DNA of 32,690 nt from Kamptonema formosum PCC 10802 (GTDB lineage: Bacteria; Cyanobacteriota; Cyanobacteriia; Cyanobacteriales; Oscillatoriaceae), in assembly GCF_000332335.1 (NCBI RefSeq), contig NZ_KB235952.1, positions 8,613 through 41,302 on the forward strand, written 5' to 3'. Position numbers and translations under genes: made by a program. Each line of letters opens with the position of its first letter. Position 1 is the stretch's first letter. Below the pieces are notes generated by a model. It was given only the letters and a program-made list of their open reading frames with translations. It did no database searches and had not been told where the DNA came from. Positions 8,265 to 16,207 of the stretch are shown piece by piece.

Positions 8265-8595
8265 CAAAAAAGCTATTTGACTGCAGGCTTGTTTTGATTC
8301 AGCCGGCTGGCTTGGTTTGCGGGGCTCCTCCGCCATTTGTAACGTTTTGTCACAAGGTATCCCGAAAATTTACAGAGCGGGGTGCTGCTCCTCTAAAATA
8401 ATTTAACCGGCAGCGTCTGCGGCACGATCGGGCTGAGATTTTTTGCGATCTTGACGCCATTCACTTGAGATAGGGGACAGCCCCAATGACCGGCTCTCAC
8501 CAGAGAGAGTGTTTGCATTCCAAACGTGAGGGCAGCCAGAAACTGAGTTTCTCACCCCCTGCGGACTTGACAGTGACTTGACAAACACGCTTTTA

Positions 8596-9540
8596 ATGCC
8601 TGTGAGAACACTAACCAGCAGCGATCGAGTCAAACAAAAAGCCCTAGAGCTGGGATTCCACAAAGTCGGAATTGCCCCTGTTGAGGGGGATGCCGGCTCG
8701 CAGGAGGCGCTGCGCCTCCAGGCGTGGTTGGCCAAAGGCTACGGTGCGGATATGGATTGGATGGCGAACCCCAAGCGTCAGGATATCCGCCAGGTGATGC
8801 CAGAGGTGCGCTCAGTTCTTTGTGTGGCGCTCAACTATTACACGCCGCACCGGCGTCCCGAAGGTCGGGAATATGGTAAAATTTCCCGTTATGGCTGGGG
8901 AAGAGATTACCACAGGGTGCTGGGTAAAAAACTCAAGGCGCTCTCCAGTTGGCTGCAAGAGCAAGGCGAAGGCATTCAAGCTCGCTACTATGCCGACACC
9001 GGACCAGTTCAGGATAAAGTCTGGGCGCAGCGTGCCGGTATTGGCTGGATTGCCAAAAATGGTAATCTAATTGTGCGGGAGTTCGGTTCTTGGGTGTTTT
9101 TGGGGGAAGTCCTGACCAACTTGGAGCTGGCACCAGATCGCCCTCACACAGAACACTGCGGCACCTGCACGAGGTGCGTGGAAGCCTGTCCCACCGGCGC
9201 GATTGTCCAGCCCTTTGTAGTGGACGCCAACCGGTGCATCGCTTACCACACCATCGAGAATCGGGCGGAAAAATTGCCAGATGGCATCGCGCCGCACTTG
9301 CAGGGATGGATTGCCGGTTGCGATATCTGCCAGGATGTCTGCCCTTGGAACCAGCGCTTCGCCAAAGAAACCGACTGCGGCGAATTTCAGCCTTACCCCG
9401 GCAATGTGGCTCCCAAACTCACAGAACTCGCGGAACTGTCGGATGAAGAGTGGGACCGGCGCTTCCAGGCGTCGGCGCTGCGGCGGATTAAACCGCAGAT
9501 GCTGCGGCGCAATGCCAGGGCGAATCAGGTTAACCCCTAG
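8596..9540 (+). CDS. queG: epoxyqueuosine reductase QueG
   Basis: QueG is a cobalamin- and iron-sulfur-dependent enzyme that reduces epoxyqueuosine to queuosine at tRNA position 34, the last step of Q biosynthesis. The 314-residue product shows two ferredoxin-like cluster motifs: CGTCTRCVEACPTGAI (about residues 191-206) and CDICQDVCPWN (about 243-253). It also has the QueG N-terminal part (VKQKALELGFHKVGIAP) and the RYYADTGPVQDK segment with the catalytic aspartate. The ATG at 8596 is preferred over a TTG six codons upstream. Downstream on the same strand is a HAD phosphatase gene 137 bases away; whether the two are co-transcribed cannot be told. Confidence 0.96.
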   Translation: MPVRTLTSSDRVKQKALELGFHKVGIAPVEGDAGSQEALRLQAWLAKGYGADMDWMANPKRQDIRQVMPEVRSVLCVALNYYTPHRRPEGREYGKISRYGWGRDYHRVLGKKLKALSSWLQEQGEGIQARYYADTGPVQDKVWAQRAGIGWIAKNGNLIVREFGSWVFLGEVLTNLELAPDRPHTEHCGTCTRCVEACPTGAIVQPFVVDANRCIAYHTIENRAEKLPDGIAPHLQGWIAGCDICQDVCPWNQRFAKETDCGEFQPYPGNVAPKLTELAELSDEEWDRRFQASALRRIKPQMLRRNARANQVNP

Positions 9541-9677
9541 CAATGAACCCAGAAATATGAGCCGCTGATTGTTAAGTTTTAAATTCCAGAAGCGCGAGCT
9601 GTCGCATTTCTAGATTTTCCTGCCGGTGTGAGCCGCTCTCAAAACCGATTGGCGTTGCAGACCTACCCCGCCCAACT

Positions 9678-10328
9678 ATGACTGTAAAAGTAATTCTTTT
9701 TGATTTTGATGGTACGGTGGCGGATACCCTAGACACACTCGTAGGTATTACGAATCGTCTGGCTGGAGAGTTTGGCTATGAGCCAACTACGAAAGAAGAG
9801 GTTGAGACGTTCAAAAATTTAAGCTCCAGACAGGTCATAAAACAGTCGCGCGTCTCCATCTTTAAGCTCCCCTTTCTGATTCGCAAAGTCAAAAAGCAGT
9901 TGAGCGTTGATCTGCCGAAAGTGGCTGAATTTTCCGGAATGAAAGAAGCTATTTTTCAGCTGGAAAGTCAGGGTTTACGGCTGGGTATCGTTACGTCAAA
10001 CTCTGCGGAGAACGTCAAACTATTTTTAAAAGCGAAAGGTCTGCTAGATTGCTTTACCTGGATTCAATCCGAAGCGGCGATTTTTGGGAAAAGCCAAGTG
10101 CTTAAGAGATTCATGCGGGCGAATAGTTTGCAGCCAGAAGAGGTGATTTATGTGGGGGATGAAACGCGAGATATAGAGGCGGCCCAAAAAAGTAATATCA
10201 AGGGAGTTGCAGTGAGTTGGGGGTTTAATACAAGACAAGTGCTGGAAGAGTGCCGCCCAGATTTTTTGATTGACTCTCCCGGGGAACTGATTGATGTGAT
10301 AAGAAGCTTGCAGCCAGGAAATTCCTAA
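9678..10328 (+). CDS. HAD-superfamily hydrolase (phosphoglycolate phosphatase-like)
   Basis: The 216-residue protein is a HAD phosphatase with all four motifs: FDFDGTVADT with nucleophile D9 and acid D11, the motif II serine in GIVTSNS (about residues 105-111), the lysine in IFGKSQVL, and the metal-binding acids in VGDETRDIEAA. A helical cap domain lies between motifs I and II (subfamily IA, Gph-like). The true substrate is unknown: phosphoglycolate is possible, but many paralogues act on other small phosphates. The ATG at 9678 is the first start and gives the normal family N-terminus. No clear ribosome-binding site precedes it, which is common in cyanobacteria. Confidence 0.88.
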   Translation: MTVKVILFDFDGTVADTLDTLVGITNRLAGEFGYEPTTKEEVETFKNLSSRQVIKQSRVSIFKLPFLIRKVKKQLSVDLPKVAEFSGMKEAIFQLESQGLRLGIVTSNSAENVKLFLKAKGLLDCFTWIQSEAAIFGKSQVLKRFMRANSLQPEEVIYVGDETRDIEAAQKSNIKGVAVSWGFNTRQVLEECRPDFLIDSPGELIDVIRSLQPGNS

Positions 10329-10355
10329 TGAAAGTCAGGTGGGGCCGGCAGCCTG

Positions 10356-10518
10356 TATAGCAGCAGTCATATTGGTGAGAACAATAGAAGCTTCGGGAGC
10401 TCTGGAGCAAGGGAGGCCGGAATGTAGGTTTCCTAAATGCTTACTGCTCTATAGACGTATGTACGGCGTCCGCCGAGCCTGAAGGTTTAATGTTCTCACC
10501 TAAATGCATACTGCTATA
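10356..10518. mobile_element. MITE-like element, copy 2, with long terminal inverted repeats
   Basis: The left end is TATAGCAG-(10 bases)-GGTGAGAACA. The right end, on the other strand, is TATAGCAG-(10 bases)-GGTGAGAACA. The outer 8 and inner 10 bases of the 28-base termini match exactly. The 163-bp element has no coding sequence. It lies just after the HAD gene stop and abuts a second inverted-repeat element (10519-10628). Short ends of the same type bound the elements at 8039 and 16036. Confidence 0.65.
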
Positions 10519-10628
10519 ACTAGCAATATTCACTTAGGTTAGGACACGCTCGCCGGAATGAGCGACTATCCTAGGAAGTCCTGACGTAGGGCAGGCGCTC
10601 CCTCCGTGCCCTAACCTAAGTAGCTAGT
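10519..10628. repeat. 110-bp inverted-repeat element with multi-hairpin interior
   Basis: The ends are ACTAGC and its complement. Inside them ACTTAGGTTAGG (10532-10543) pairs perfectly with CCTAACCTAAGT (10610-10621). Between the arms are smaller stems: CGCTC/GAGCG (10547-10564), AGGA/TCCT (10573-10582) and GGGCA/TGCCC (10590-10611 area). The single strand would fold as a multi-branched structure. The inner phrase GACGTAGG-CAGGCG-TCCCTCCG recurs at 16061-16084. It may be a mobile repeat or a structured RNA. From 10629 to the next stop at 10740 only AAAATCC-type heptamers (about 10678-10700) are visible. Confidence 0.6.
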
Positions 10629-10739
10629 GCGATATTTCGGAATGTAGCTGAAAAGGCTTTACTGCCAGGGGGGTCAATCCAAAATCCAAAATCCTTGCAT
10701 CCAAAATTGGCAGGCTAAGGTAAAAAAATAGAGACAGGC

Positions 10740-11081
10740 TCACTGAGCCGGCGGTCCCAAGTCCAGAGCTTTGCGCAGGATCTCGTCAGAGACTGTGGCG
10801 GCGGGTGCCGGTGGGATAAGGTCCTGCGCCATTGAGCGGAAATCATCTGGATTTCCTGTTGGCTGAGTGTTCAGTTTTTTCGCTTCAGGTTGGGGCAGCT
10901 CAAATTGCGGTGCTGTCGCAGCAGCCGCCGCTTCAGCATCCAGTCCCGTGCTGTATGCCTTTGAGGCTTGGTAGTCAGCTGCTACATCAATCTCCGGTGC
11001 GGGCACAATACCGGCAGAGATGTCCTCGGTGAGCTGTTTGGCGTCGTAGGATGGATTGGCAGGGGTGATGGCTTCAGACAT
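10740..11081 (-). CDS. small Ala/Pro-rich hypothetical protein
   Basis: The 113-residue acidic protein has no cysteine, signal peptide or membrane segment. It starts MSEAITPANPSYDAKQLTED and is rich in Ala, Pro and Glu, suggesting an extended or disordered molecule. I do not recognise a family. It is supported as a gene by an ATG with AGGAG seven bases upstream and by a clean frame with ordinary codon use. It is transcribed divergently from the exported TPR gene, with a 488-bp gap between them. A 3-residue alanine-rich block (AEAAAAATAP) sits mid-protein. Confidence 0.7.
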   Translation of the reverse strand: MSEAITPANPSYDAKQLTEDISAGIVPAPEIDVAADYQASKAYSTGLDAEAAAAATAPQFELPQPEAKKLNTQPTGNPDDFRSMAQDLIPPAPAATVSDEILRKALDLGPPAQ

Positions 11082-11153
11082 GGGAAACTCCTGTTGCGCT
11101 AGTCGTTGAATTTGATGTTCAATTCTTGATAGGGATTTATAGAAAAGAACTGG

Positions 11154-11175
11154 GCGCTATCTGCAGGGATAGCGC
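11154..11175. repeat. 8-bp perfect inverted repeat upstream of the 113-residue gene
   Basis: GCGCTATC (11154-11161) and GATAGCGC (11168-11175) are exact complements separated by 6 bases. They lie about 75 bp upstream of the minus-strand start at 11081. The position suits an operator or a leader hairpin, but nothing in the window names a regulator. The rest of the 488-bp gap (11082-11569) holds GC-rich sequence with several CCGGC motifs and no gene. Confidence 0.35.
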
Positions 11176-11569
11176 ATTCCCAGATACAAACTGTTTGTCA
11201 CCTGAGTTAAAATCACGATAGCAGAGCGCTCCCGACAGATTTGTCCATCTGGGGGCAGATTCGCAACTCTGCCCTAAGTGGGGCTGCAGCCGGCACTTGC
11301 GCCGGCGGTGAGGGGGGAGCCGGTTTCGGCAGCCGGCATGTAAGATAAAAGTACCCGGCAGCAAAACAGCCAAAAAACAGTTTCAGGTGCGTCCCCCCGC
11401 CCGGCTGCTGGGGGCCCGCTTTGCTGAGAGGGTCCCGGAGGGCGGAAGCGTCAGGAGAGAGAGACACAGCCACCGTGAGGACTAGCCAGGGGCTGAGATT
11501 TTTGTCACCATTGAACTGAGATGGTCTAAGCTAGCGGAAAACCCTTTGCATTTTTTCATACCCCCTACT

Positions 11570-12451
11570 GTGCCCAAGCGTATTCGTTTCGCAAGTCTGT
11601 TAATCGCTCTCGGTTTAGGGAGTGTCGCCCAGCCGGCTTTTGGACAGGCATTCCTGTCCCGCACCATGCAACTGGACTCTGCCGTGATGGAGAGAACGGG
11701 GATGAGTATCGCAGGGGAAGCGGAGCAGCTGGCGCGATTCAGGCAATATGAACTGGCTTTGCCCAGAGCCGAGCTGGCCACCCAGCTAGCACCGAAAAGC
11801 TATCAAACCTGGGCGATTCTCGGCAGTTTGTACCTTCAAACCGATGAGTTGGAGAAAGGAGTTAAAGCCCTGCAGCAAGCTCGCTCCCTCAATCCTGAGA
11901 GTGCGGCGATTTTGTTTGCCCTGGGAGCGGCGCGCTTTCAGCAGGAGAACTACGCGGCGGCGGTTGAGGAGCTCTCTGCCGGCTTGAAATTAAAACCAAA
12001 TGTGCCCGGAGCCCTGTTCGATCTGGGCAATGCCTACTACAAGCTCAATCAGTTTGAGGAGGCGCTCGCTCAGTATGAAAAAGCCTTCGCTCAGGAGAAG
12101 AACTTCTGGCCAGCGATTAACAACATTGGGCTGGTCAAATACGAGAGGGGGGATATCGAAGCGGCGATGGAGCAGTGGCGAGCCGCGTTGGCCATTGACG
12201 GCAAAGCAGCCGAGCCGAAACTGGCGCTGGCGGTCGCGCTCTACAGCAAAGGCGAGCGGGAGCAGGGCTTAGCGATGGGAGAAGCGGCGCTGAAGCTGGA
12301 CATTCGCTACGCAGATTTAGAGTTTCTCAAAGAAAATCTCTGGGGGGCTCGCTTGCTCGCAGACACGCAAAAGTTCCTGCAAACGCCGCGCATCCAAGCC
12401 ACCCTGGCGCAAAACCGCGACCCGTCGCAGCCAGAAAAGCCCTCCCCGTAG
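11570..12451 (+). CDS. exported TPR-repeat protein
   Basis: From the GTG at 11570 the protein has 293 residues. It begins MPKRIRFASLLIALGLGSVAQPAFG: a positive N-terminus, a hydrophobic stretch and a probable signal-peptidase site after AFG, so it is likely periplasmic or lumenal. The body is a run of tetratricopeptide repeats from about residue 45 to 250, seen as W/Y-A/G-L-G--Y---E-A---Y--A-- patterns (for example LGSLYLQTDELEKGVKALQQA and IGLVKYERGDIEAAMEQWRAAL). TPR arrays mediate protein-protein binding; the partner is unknown. A TTG eight codons upstream is also open, but GTG puts the charged n-region first. It is convergent with the response regulator at 12530, across a heptamer inverted repeat. 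Confidence 0.85.
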   Translation: MPKRIRFASLLIALGLGSVAQPAFGQAFLSRTMQLDSAVMERTGMSIAGEAEQLARFRQYELALPRAELATQLAPKSYQTWAILGSLYLQTDELEKGVKALQQARSLNPESAAILFALGAARFQQENYAAAVEELSAGLKLKPNVPGALFDLGNAYYKLNQFEEALAQYEKAFAQEKNFWPAINNIGLVKYERGDIEAAMEQWRAALAIDGKAAEPKLALAVALYSKGEREQGLAMGEAALKLDIRYADLEFLKENLWGARLLADTQKFLQTPRIQATLAQNRDPSQPEKPSP

Positions 12452-12459
12452 GGATTGGA

Positions 12460-12510
12460 GATTTTAGATTTTGGATTTTGGACCGTCTCTAAAATCTAAA
12501 ATCTAAAATC
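12460..12510. repeat. AAAATCT/AAAATCC heptamer inverted repeat between convergent genes
   Basis: Three heptamers reading GATTTTA/G (12460-12480) face three complementary heptamers (12490-12510), with about 19 of 21 positions pairing over a 9-base loop. This is the short tandemly repeated heptamer type common in cyanobacteria. Placed between two convergent genes, it could end transcription from both sides. Confidence 0.65.
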
Positions 12511-12529
12511 CACGCACCGTGAGGCCGGC

Positions 12530-12928
12530 CTAGTCCTTTGGCAGGAGAGACTTAATCCGATCGACAAACTCCTGGTGATCGACCACGGGTTTGGAGATAT
12601 AGCCGTTAGCACCGCTCTGTTCGAGAAATTGTTCGCGGTCGCCGGACATGGCGTGGGCCGTAACCAGGATAATCGGGAGGTCAGCCGTTTCGGGGTCAGC
12701 CTTGAGCATCTGAGTGATCTTGATGCCGTCAACCGCCTTACCGTTGTAAACGCTGCGAGCCAGAGACACATCCATCAGAATAATGTCGGCTTCCCTAGCT
12801 TTGGCGATTTGCATCACCTCTTCCACATTTTCGGTATGCTTGACAGCTAAGCCACCGCGTTTGGTGAGGATTTTAGAAAAAACCCGAGCGTTGACCAAAT
12901 CGTCCTCGACAATCAGAACGGTTCTCAT
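12530..12928 (-). CDS. stand-alone CheY/DivK-type response regulator
   Basis: The 132-residue protein is a single receiver domain: acidic residues E8/D9/D10, phosphoacceptor D53 in IILMDVSL, the threonine of ILVTAHAM and the lysine of ISKPV. It has no output domain, so it must signal by binding a partner. An unusual feature is the 7-residue extension after D53 (LARSVYNGKAVDG), which resembles DivK-like cyanobacterial orphan regulators. The ATG at 12928 has AAAGGA eight bases upstream. An ATG 15 codons earlier (12973) lacks such a site and would add non-domain sequence. The cognate histidine kinase is not in the window. Confidence 0.92.
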   Translation of the reverse strand: MRTVLIVEDDLVNARVFSKILTKRGGLAVKHTENVEEVMQIAKAREADIILMDVSLARSVYNGKAVDGIKITQMLKADPETADLPIILVTAHAMSGDREQFLEQSGANGYISKPVVDHQEFVDRIKSLLPKD

Positions 12929-13007
12929 GGCGCTTTCCTTTTGGGTTGCTTGAGAGGGTGCAGTGACAGTCATACTTGCGGTTTGAGACACTGAGTAGAG
13001 GCACATA

Positions 13008-13137
13008 CTAAACCTAACCCCCTTTCCCCCTTCCTTACAAGAGAAAGGGGAGTGAGGCGAGAGGGCGCGCCCAAGCCCACCGGCCTCGGGAGCGGGAGGC
13101 AGCAGGGGGACGGGGGGGGGGAGGTTCGGTTTAGTTG
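13008..13137. repeat. 130-bp GC-rich repeat bounded by CTAAACC/GGTTTAG
   Basis: CTAAACC-TAACCCCC at the left faces GGGGG-AGGTTCGGTTTAG at the right. Inside is a C-tract hairpin (CCCCTTTCCCCC...GAAAGGGG) and a run of ten G (13112-13121). It fills most of the 329-bp gap between the divergent response regulator and the gyrase A gene. It looks like the same general class of C/G palindrome as at 30 and 731. Confidence 0.5.
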
Positions 13138-13257
13138 AAGTCACCGACTTGCGGTCAGAAGTGAAAACTGTCCTGACGAGTGCTACTTGCTATCCTACGC
13201 ATCATTGCCCAAAAATGCAGGACACTGTAAGAAGTTGGGAATAAAGGAACGGAACTC

Positions 13258-15858
13258 ATGGCCAAACAGTTGAACTTGCTCTCGACAGGTCAGGTGATCG
13301 GCACCGCCCTGCACACAGAGATGCAACAGTCCTATCTTGAATATGCCATGAGTGTGATCGTCGGGCGGGCATTGCCAGACGTCCGCGATGGCTTGAAACC
13401 CGTCCACCGGCGCATTCTGTACGCCATGCACGAACTGGGCCTGACCCCAGACCGGCCCTACCGCAAGTGCGCCCGCGTCGTGGGGGACGTGCTGGGAAAA
13501 TACCACCCGCACGGGGACCAAGCGGTTTATGACGCTCTGGTGCGCATGGTGCAGGACTTCTCCAGCCGCTATCCCCTGCTGGCGGGTCACGGGAACTTCG
13601 GCTCCGTGGACAATGACCCGCCGGCAGCGATGCGCTACACCGAAACTCGCTTGGCACCGATTGGCCATGAGGCGCTGCTCAGTGAAATTGACGCCGCGAC
13701 AGTTGACTTCACCGGCAATTTCGACAACTCCCAGCAAGAGCCGGTGGTACTCCCGGCGCAGGTGCCGGTGCTGCTACTCAACGGCAGTTCCGGGATTGCG
13801 GTGGGGATGGCGACCAATATCCCCCCCCACAACCTGGGCGAAATTGTCGATGGCTTAATCGCTCTGACAGACCACCCGGACTTGCCAGACGAGAAGCTGT
13901 TCGAGCTGATTCCGGGTCCAGATTTCCCCACCGGCGGCGAAATTGTCGATACGGAAGGGATTCGCACCGCTTACACGACCGGTCGCGGCAGTATACCGGT
14001 GCGGGGGATCACCAAGGTCGAAGAAGTCCAGACGGGCAAAGGGCGTCACCGGCGCAACGCCATTGTGGTCACGGAGCTCCCCTATCAGGTCAACAAGGCG
14101 GCTTGGATTGAAAAGATGGCGGAGCTGGTCAACCAGGGGCGGATTGAAGGCATTGCGGACATTCGGGACGAGAGCGATCGCGAAGGAATGCGCGTGGTGA
14201 TTGAACTCAAGCGGGAGACAGATCCAGCAAATGTCCTGCAGCAGCTCTACCAGCACACAGCGCTGCAAAGCTCTTTTGGGGCGATCCTGCTGGCCCTGGT
14301 GAACAACCAGCCGCGCCAGATGACACTGCGAGAGCTGCTGCAGCACTTTTTGAGCTTCCGCGAGCAGACGCTCACCCGACGGTACACTCACGAATTAAAT
14401 CAGACGGAAAACCGGCTTCACATTGTCGAGGGTTTGCTGAGCGCTCTGGGCAACCTCGACGCTGTGATTGAAATTCTCAGGAATGCGCCGGATGGCAGCA
14501 GCGCCAAGACAGAGCTGGAAAGCCGGCTGTCTTTGAGCGACCGGCAAGCGGACGCAATTTTGGCCATGCCGCTGCGCCGCCTCACGGGGCTAGAAAGGCA
14601 AAATTTGCAGACAGAGCGCGATGAGCTGACAAACCACCGCCAGGAGCTGCAGCGGCTGCTTTCCGACCGGCGGGAGCTGCTCAAAGCTTTGAAAAAAGAC
14701 TTGCGCTCCCTCAAAAAGAAGTACGGCGATCCGCGCCGCACCCGCATTAACCCCACTGCGCCCGCCGAGGGGGGGGGGGAGCCGGTTGCGCCCGCCGTCA
14801 CAACCCCGGTTCCAGAGGTGCGTGCGAAAAAGGCTGAACGGCCAGCCCCTCCCGCCAAACCCGTCTCGCCCTCTCCCCCGCCCCCGCCCCCGCCCCCGCC
14901 CCCGCCCCCACTTGCCGACGAGGAGGTGGTTCTGGAATTCACCCACAGGGGCTATGTGCGCCGGCTGTCCAAAAACGCCCTGCCGGCAGCTCAGGAGCAG
15001 AAAGCGGAAAGCCCAGCTGTGGCCAATGACTGGGTGACTAAAACCCTGGAGGCCAAGACCAACCAGATGCTGCTGGTGCTGGCTAGCAACGGCATGGGTT
15101 ACGGGATTAAGGTTCGCGAGATTCCGCCGGCAGCCAGCGGGTACGCCCAGGGCGTGCCGGTGGTGAATTTCCTCCCAACCCCCGGCCAAGGGGATGCCCC
15201 CTCAATTGTTGCCCAATATGTCCTGCCGGAATCTCTTGACAGCAAGACCCTGGTTGTGCTAACGCAGCGGGCGCGGATTAAGCGCGTGCCGCTGGACGAG
15301 TTCGCTCATCTGACCTCCCGAGGTCTGGTAGTTGTGAAGCTGAAAGAAGACGATGCCCTGCTGTTCGCTGATTTCATCAGTCTGGGGGAAGAAGCGGTCT
15401 TGGCCACTTGTGGCGGGCGGCTGTTGCGCTTTCAGGTAACAGAGGAGCAGGTGCCGGTGATGGGTCGCGGCGCGCAGGGCAACAGGGCGCTGTGGCTCAG
15501 CAGACAGGAGAAGCTGGTCGGCTGTGCGGTGGTCAGCCCCGGGCGCGAGCTGCTGCTGGTTTCCCAGCTGGGCTACGGGAAACGGCTATCTTCCGATATC
15601 CTGCGACAGGCTCGTCTGGGGGACATTGGCACTCAGGCGCTGCAGTTTGTGGATCGGACGGACCTGCTCGCTGGCATGGTGCCGGTGAGCGAGCCCTCTG
15701 AAGTGGTGCTGGCGACTTCTGCTGACAGGTTAGTCAGGCTGCCGGTAGATCGAGTGCCGCTGACCGAAAAAAATGGTACGGGCGAGCGGGTGCCGGTGCT
15801 CCAACCGGATGAGCGGGTGGTTTCCCTGGTGCTTTGCTCGCAACAGTTGGAGGGATAA
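13258..15858 (+). CDS. gyrA: DNA gyrase / topoisomerase IV subunit A
   Basis: The 866-residue protein is the DNA breakage-reunion subunit of a type IIA topoisomerase. It has the GyrA/ParC N-terminus ([32 protein letters not shown] at about residues 26-57, with KYHPHGD at 81-87). The catalytic tyrosine is Y127 in [10 protein letters not shown]. The coiled-coil and tower region (about 360-500) and a C-terminal beta-pinwheel (about 555-866) are present. Between them is a charged, proline-rich linker with about a dozen consecutive prolines. I see no canonical GyrA box (QRRGGKG) at the start of the C-terminal domain. That box is needed for negative supercoiling, so this could be the second, ParC-like A subunit found in cyanobacteria; the symbol is provisional. 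The ATG at 13258 gives the normal start. A hairpin terminator follows at 16005. Confidence 0.9.
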   Translation: MAKQLNLLSTGQVIGTALHTEMQQSYLEYAMSVIVGRALPDVRDGLKPVHRRILYAMHELGLTPDRPYRKCARVVGDVLGKYHPHGDQAVYDALVRMVQDFSSRYPLLAGHGNFGSVDNDPPAAMRYTETRLAPIGHEALLSEIDAATVDFTGNFDNSQQEPVVLPAQVPVLLLNGSSGIAVGMATNIPPHNLGEIVDGLIALTDHPDLPDEKLFELIPGPDFPTGGEIVDTEGIRTAYTTGRGSIPVRGITKVEEVQTGKGRHRRNAIVVTELPYQVNKAAWIEKMAELVNQGRIEGIADIRDESDREGMRVVIELKRETDPANVLQQLYQHTALQSSFGAILLALVNNQPRQMTLRELLQHFLSFREQTLTRRYTHELNQTENRLHIVEGLLSALGNLDAVIEILRNAPDGSSAKTELESRLSLSDRQADAILAMPLRRLTGLERQNLQTERDELTNHRQELQRLLSDRRELLKALKKDLRSLKKKYGDPRRTRINPTAPAEGGGEPVAPAVTTPVPEVRAKKAERPAPPAKPVSPSPPPPPPPPPPPPLADEEVVLEFTHRGYVRRLSKNALPAAQEQKAESPAVANDWVTKTLEAKTNQMLLVLASNGMGYGIKVREIPPAASGYAQGVPVVNFLPTPGQGDAPSIVAQYVLPESLDSKTLVVLTQRARIKRVPLDEFAHLTSRGLVVVKLKEDDALLFADFISLGEEAVLATCGGRLLRFQVTEEQVPVMGRGAQGNRALWLSRQEKLVGCAVVSPGRELLLVSQLGYGKRLSSDILRQARLGDIGTQALQFVDRTDLLAGMVPVSEPSEVVLATSADRLVRLPVDRVPLTEKNGTGERVPVLQPDERVVSLVLCSQQLEG
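14769..14910 (+). repeat. G11 tract and CCCCCG microsatellite inside gyrA
   Basis: Within the gyrA linker are a run of eleven G (14769-14779) and, 95 bases later, five exact CCCCCG hexamers (14875-14904) plus one CCCCCA (14905-14910). The hexamers code for a proline run, and length change keeps frame. Slippage in the G run would shift frame and remove the C-terminal domain. The tracts are seen directly; instability is inferred. Confidence 0.85.
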
Positions 15859-15883
15859 ATTCTCCCCCACTGGCAAACCCCAA

Positions 15884-15993
15884 TGGAAACCCCCTGATAG
15901 AAACCCCCAGATTGAAACCCGCAGATTGAAACCCCAGATTGAAACCCCCAGGTTGAAACCCCCAGGTTGAAACCCCCAGGTTGAAACCTGGGG
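15884..15993. repeat. tandem array of a 13-14-bp GAAACCCCCAG unit
   Basis: Seven to eight copies of TTGAAACCCCCAGG and variants (13-15 bp) run without spacers. The array ends in a perfect palindrome, CCCCAGGTT and AACCTGGGG separated by GA (15974-15993). The three copies nearest that end are the most uniform. It lies just after the gyrA stop, in a 349-bp gene-free gap that also holds a terminator and a MITE-like element. Confidence 0.85.
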
Positions 15994-16004
15994 CTATACA
16001 CACA

Positions 16005-16028
16005 AAGCCCGCCTTCGCGGGCTTTTTT
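16005..16028 (+). terminator. intrinsic terminator downstream of gyrA
   Basis: AAGCCCGC (16005-16012) pairs with GCGGGCTT (16017-16024) over a CTTC tetraloop and runs directly into TTTT. The hairpin plus T-run is textbook rho-independent form and lies about 150 bases after the gyrA stop. Confidence 0.75.
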
Positions 16029-16035
16029 ATAGTTT

Positions 16036-16167
16036 TATAGCACTAGGCACTGAGGGCACGGACGTAGGACAGGCGTTCCCTCCGCTCCCTGTCTCTACTA
16101 GCAAATGAGATCCCTTGTACTAAACTGACTGTGTATTGCTATAAATGGGTCGGAGGGAACGCCTGTC
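16036..16167. mobile_element. MITE-like element, copy 3, and a 17-bp inverted repeat
   Basis: TATAGCA (16036-16042) and TGCTATA (16137-16143) bound a 108-bp element with the GGGCACGGAC phrase also found at about 8058. A perfect 17-bp inverted repeat, GACAGGCGTTCCCTCCG (16068-16084) with its complement at 16151-16167, straddles the right end, so the second arm lies outside the element. This suggests two overlapping repeats or an insertion of one into another. It sits between the convergent gyrA and CHAT-TPR genes. Confidence 0.5.
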
Positions 16168-16207
16168 GCACTCCCACCGGCAGGCTTTTTAAAGTTTCCT
16201 CCAGCCG

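Larger units (their letters stand above)
7689..8595. other. gene-free 0.9-kb stretch with a MITE and a hairpin
   Basis: No convincing reading frame is seen here on either strand. The stretch contains a MITE-like element (8039-8214) and a strong hairpin with a T-rich tail (8223-8264), both listed separately. Inside the element the phrase TGCCCCACTCCCGCCG recurs at about 8136 and 8163, and GCATGGCGCA recurs at about 8088 and 8103. The remaining sequence before queG (8265-8595) shows no clear promoter. Confidence 0.6.

Noticed and set aside
15884-15993. CRISPR array, because of repeated TTGAAAC
   Set aside because: The units are only 13-15 bp and directly tandem, with no 30-40 bp unique spacers and no cas genes nearby.
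15633-16003. Phe/Gly-repeat peptide frames antisense to the end of gyrA and the 14-bp array
   Set aside because: The regular pentapeptide-like pattern is the translation of the 14-bp tandem repeat, with no start context.
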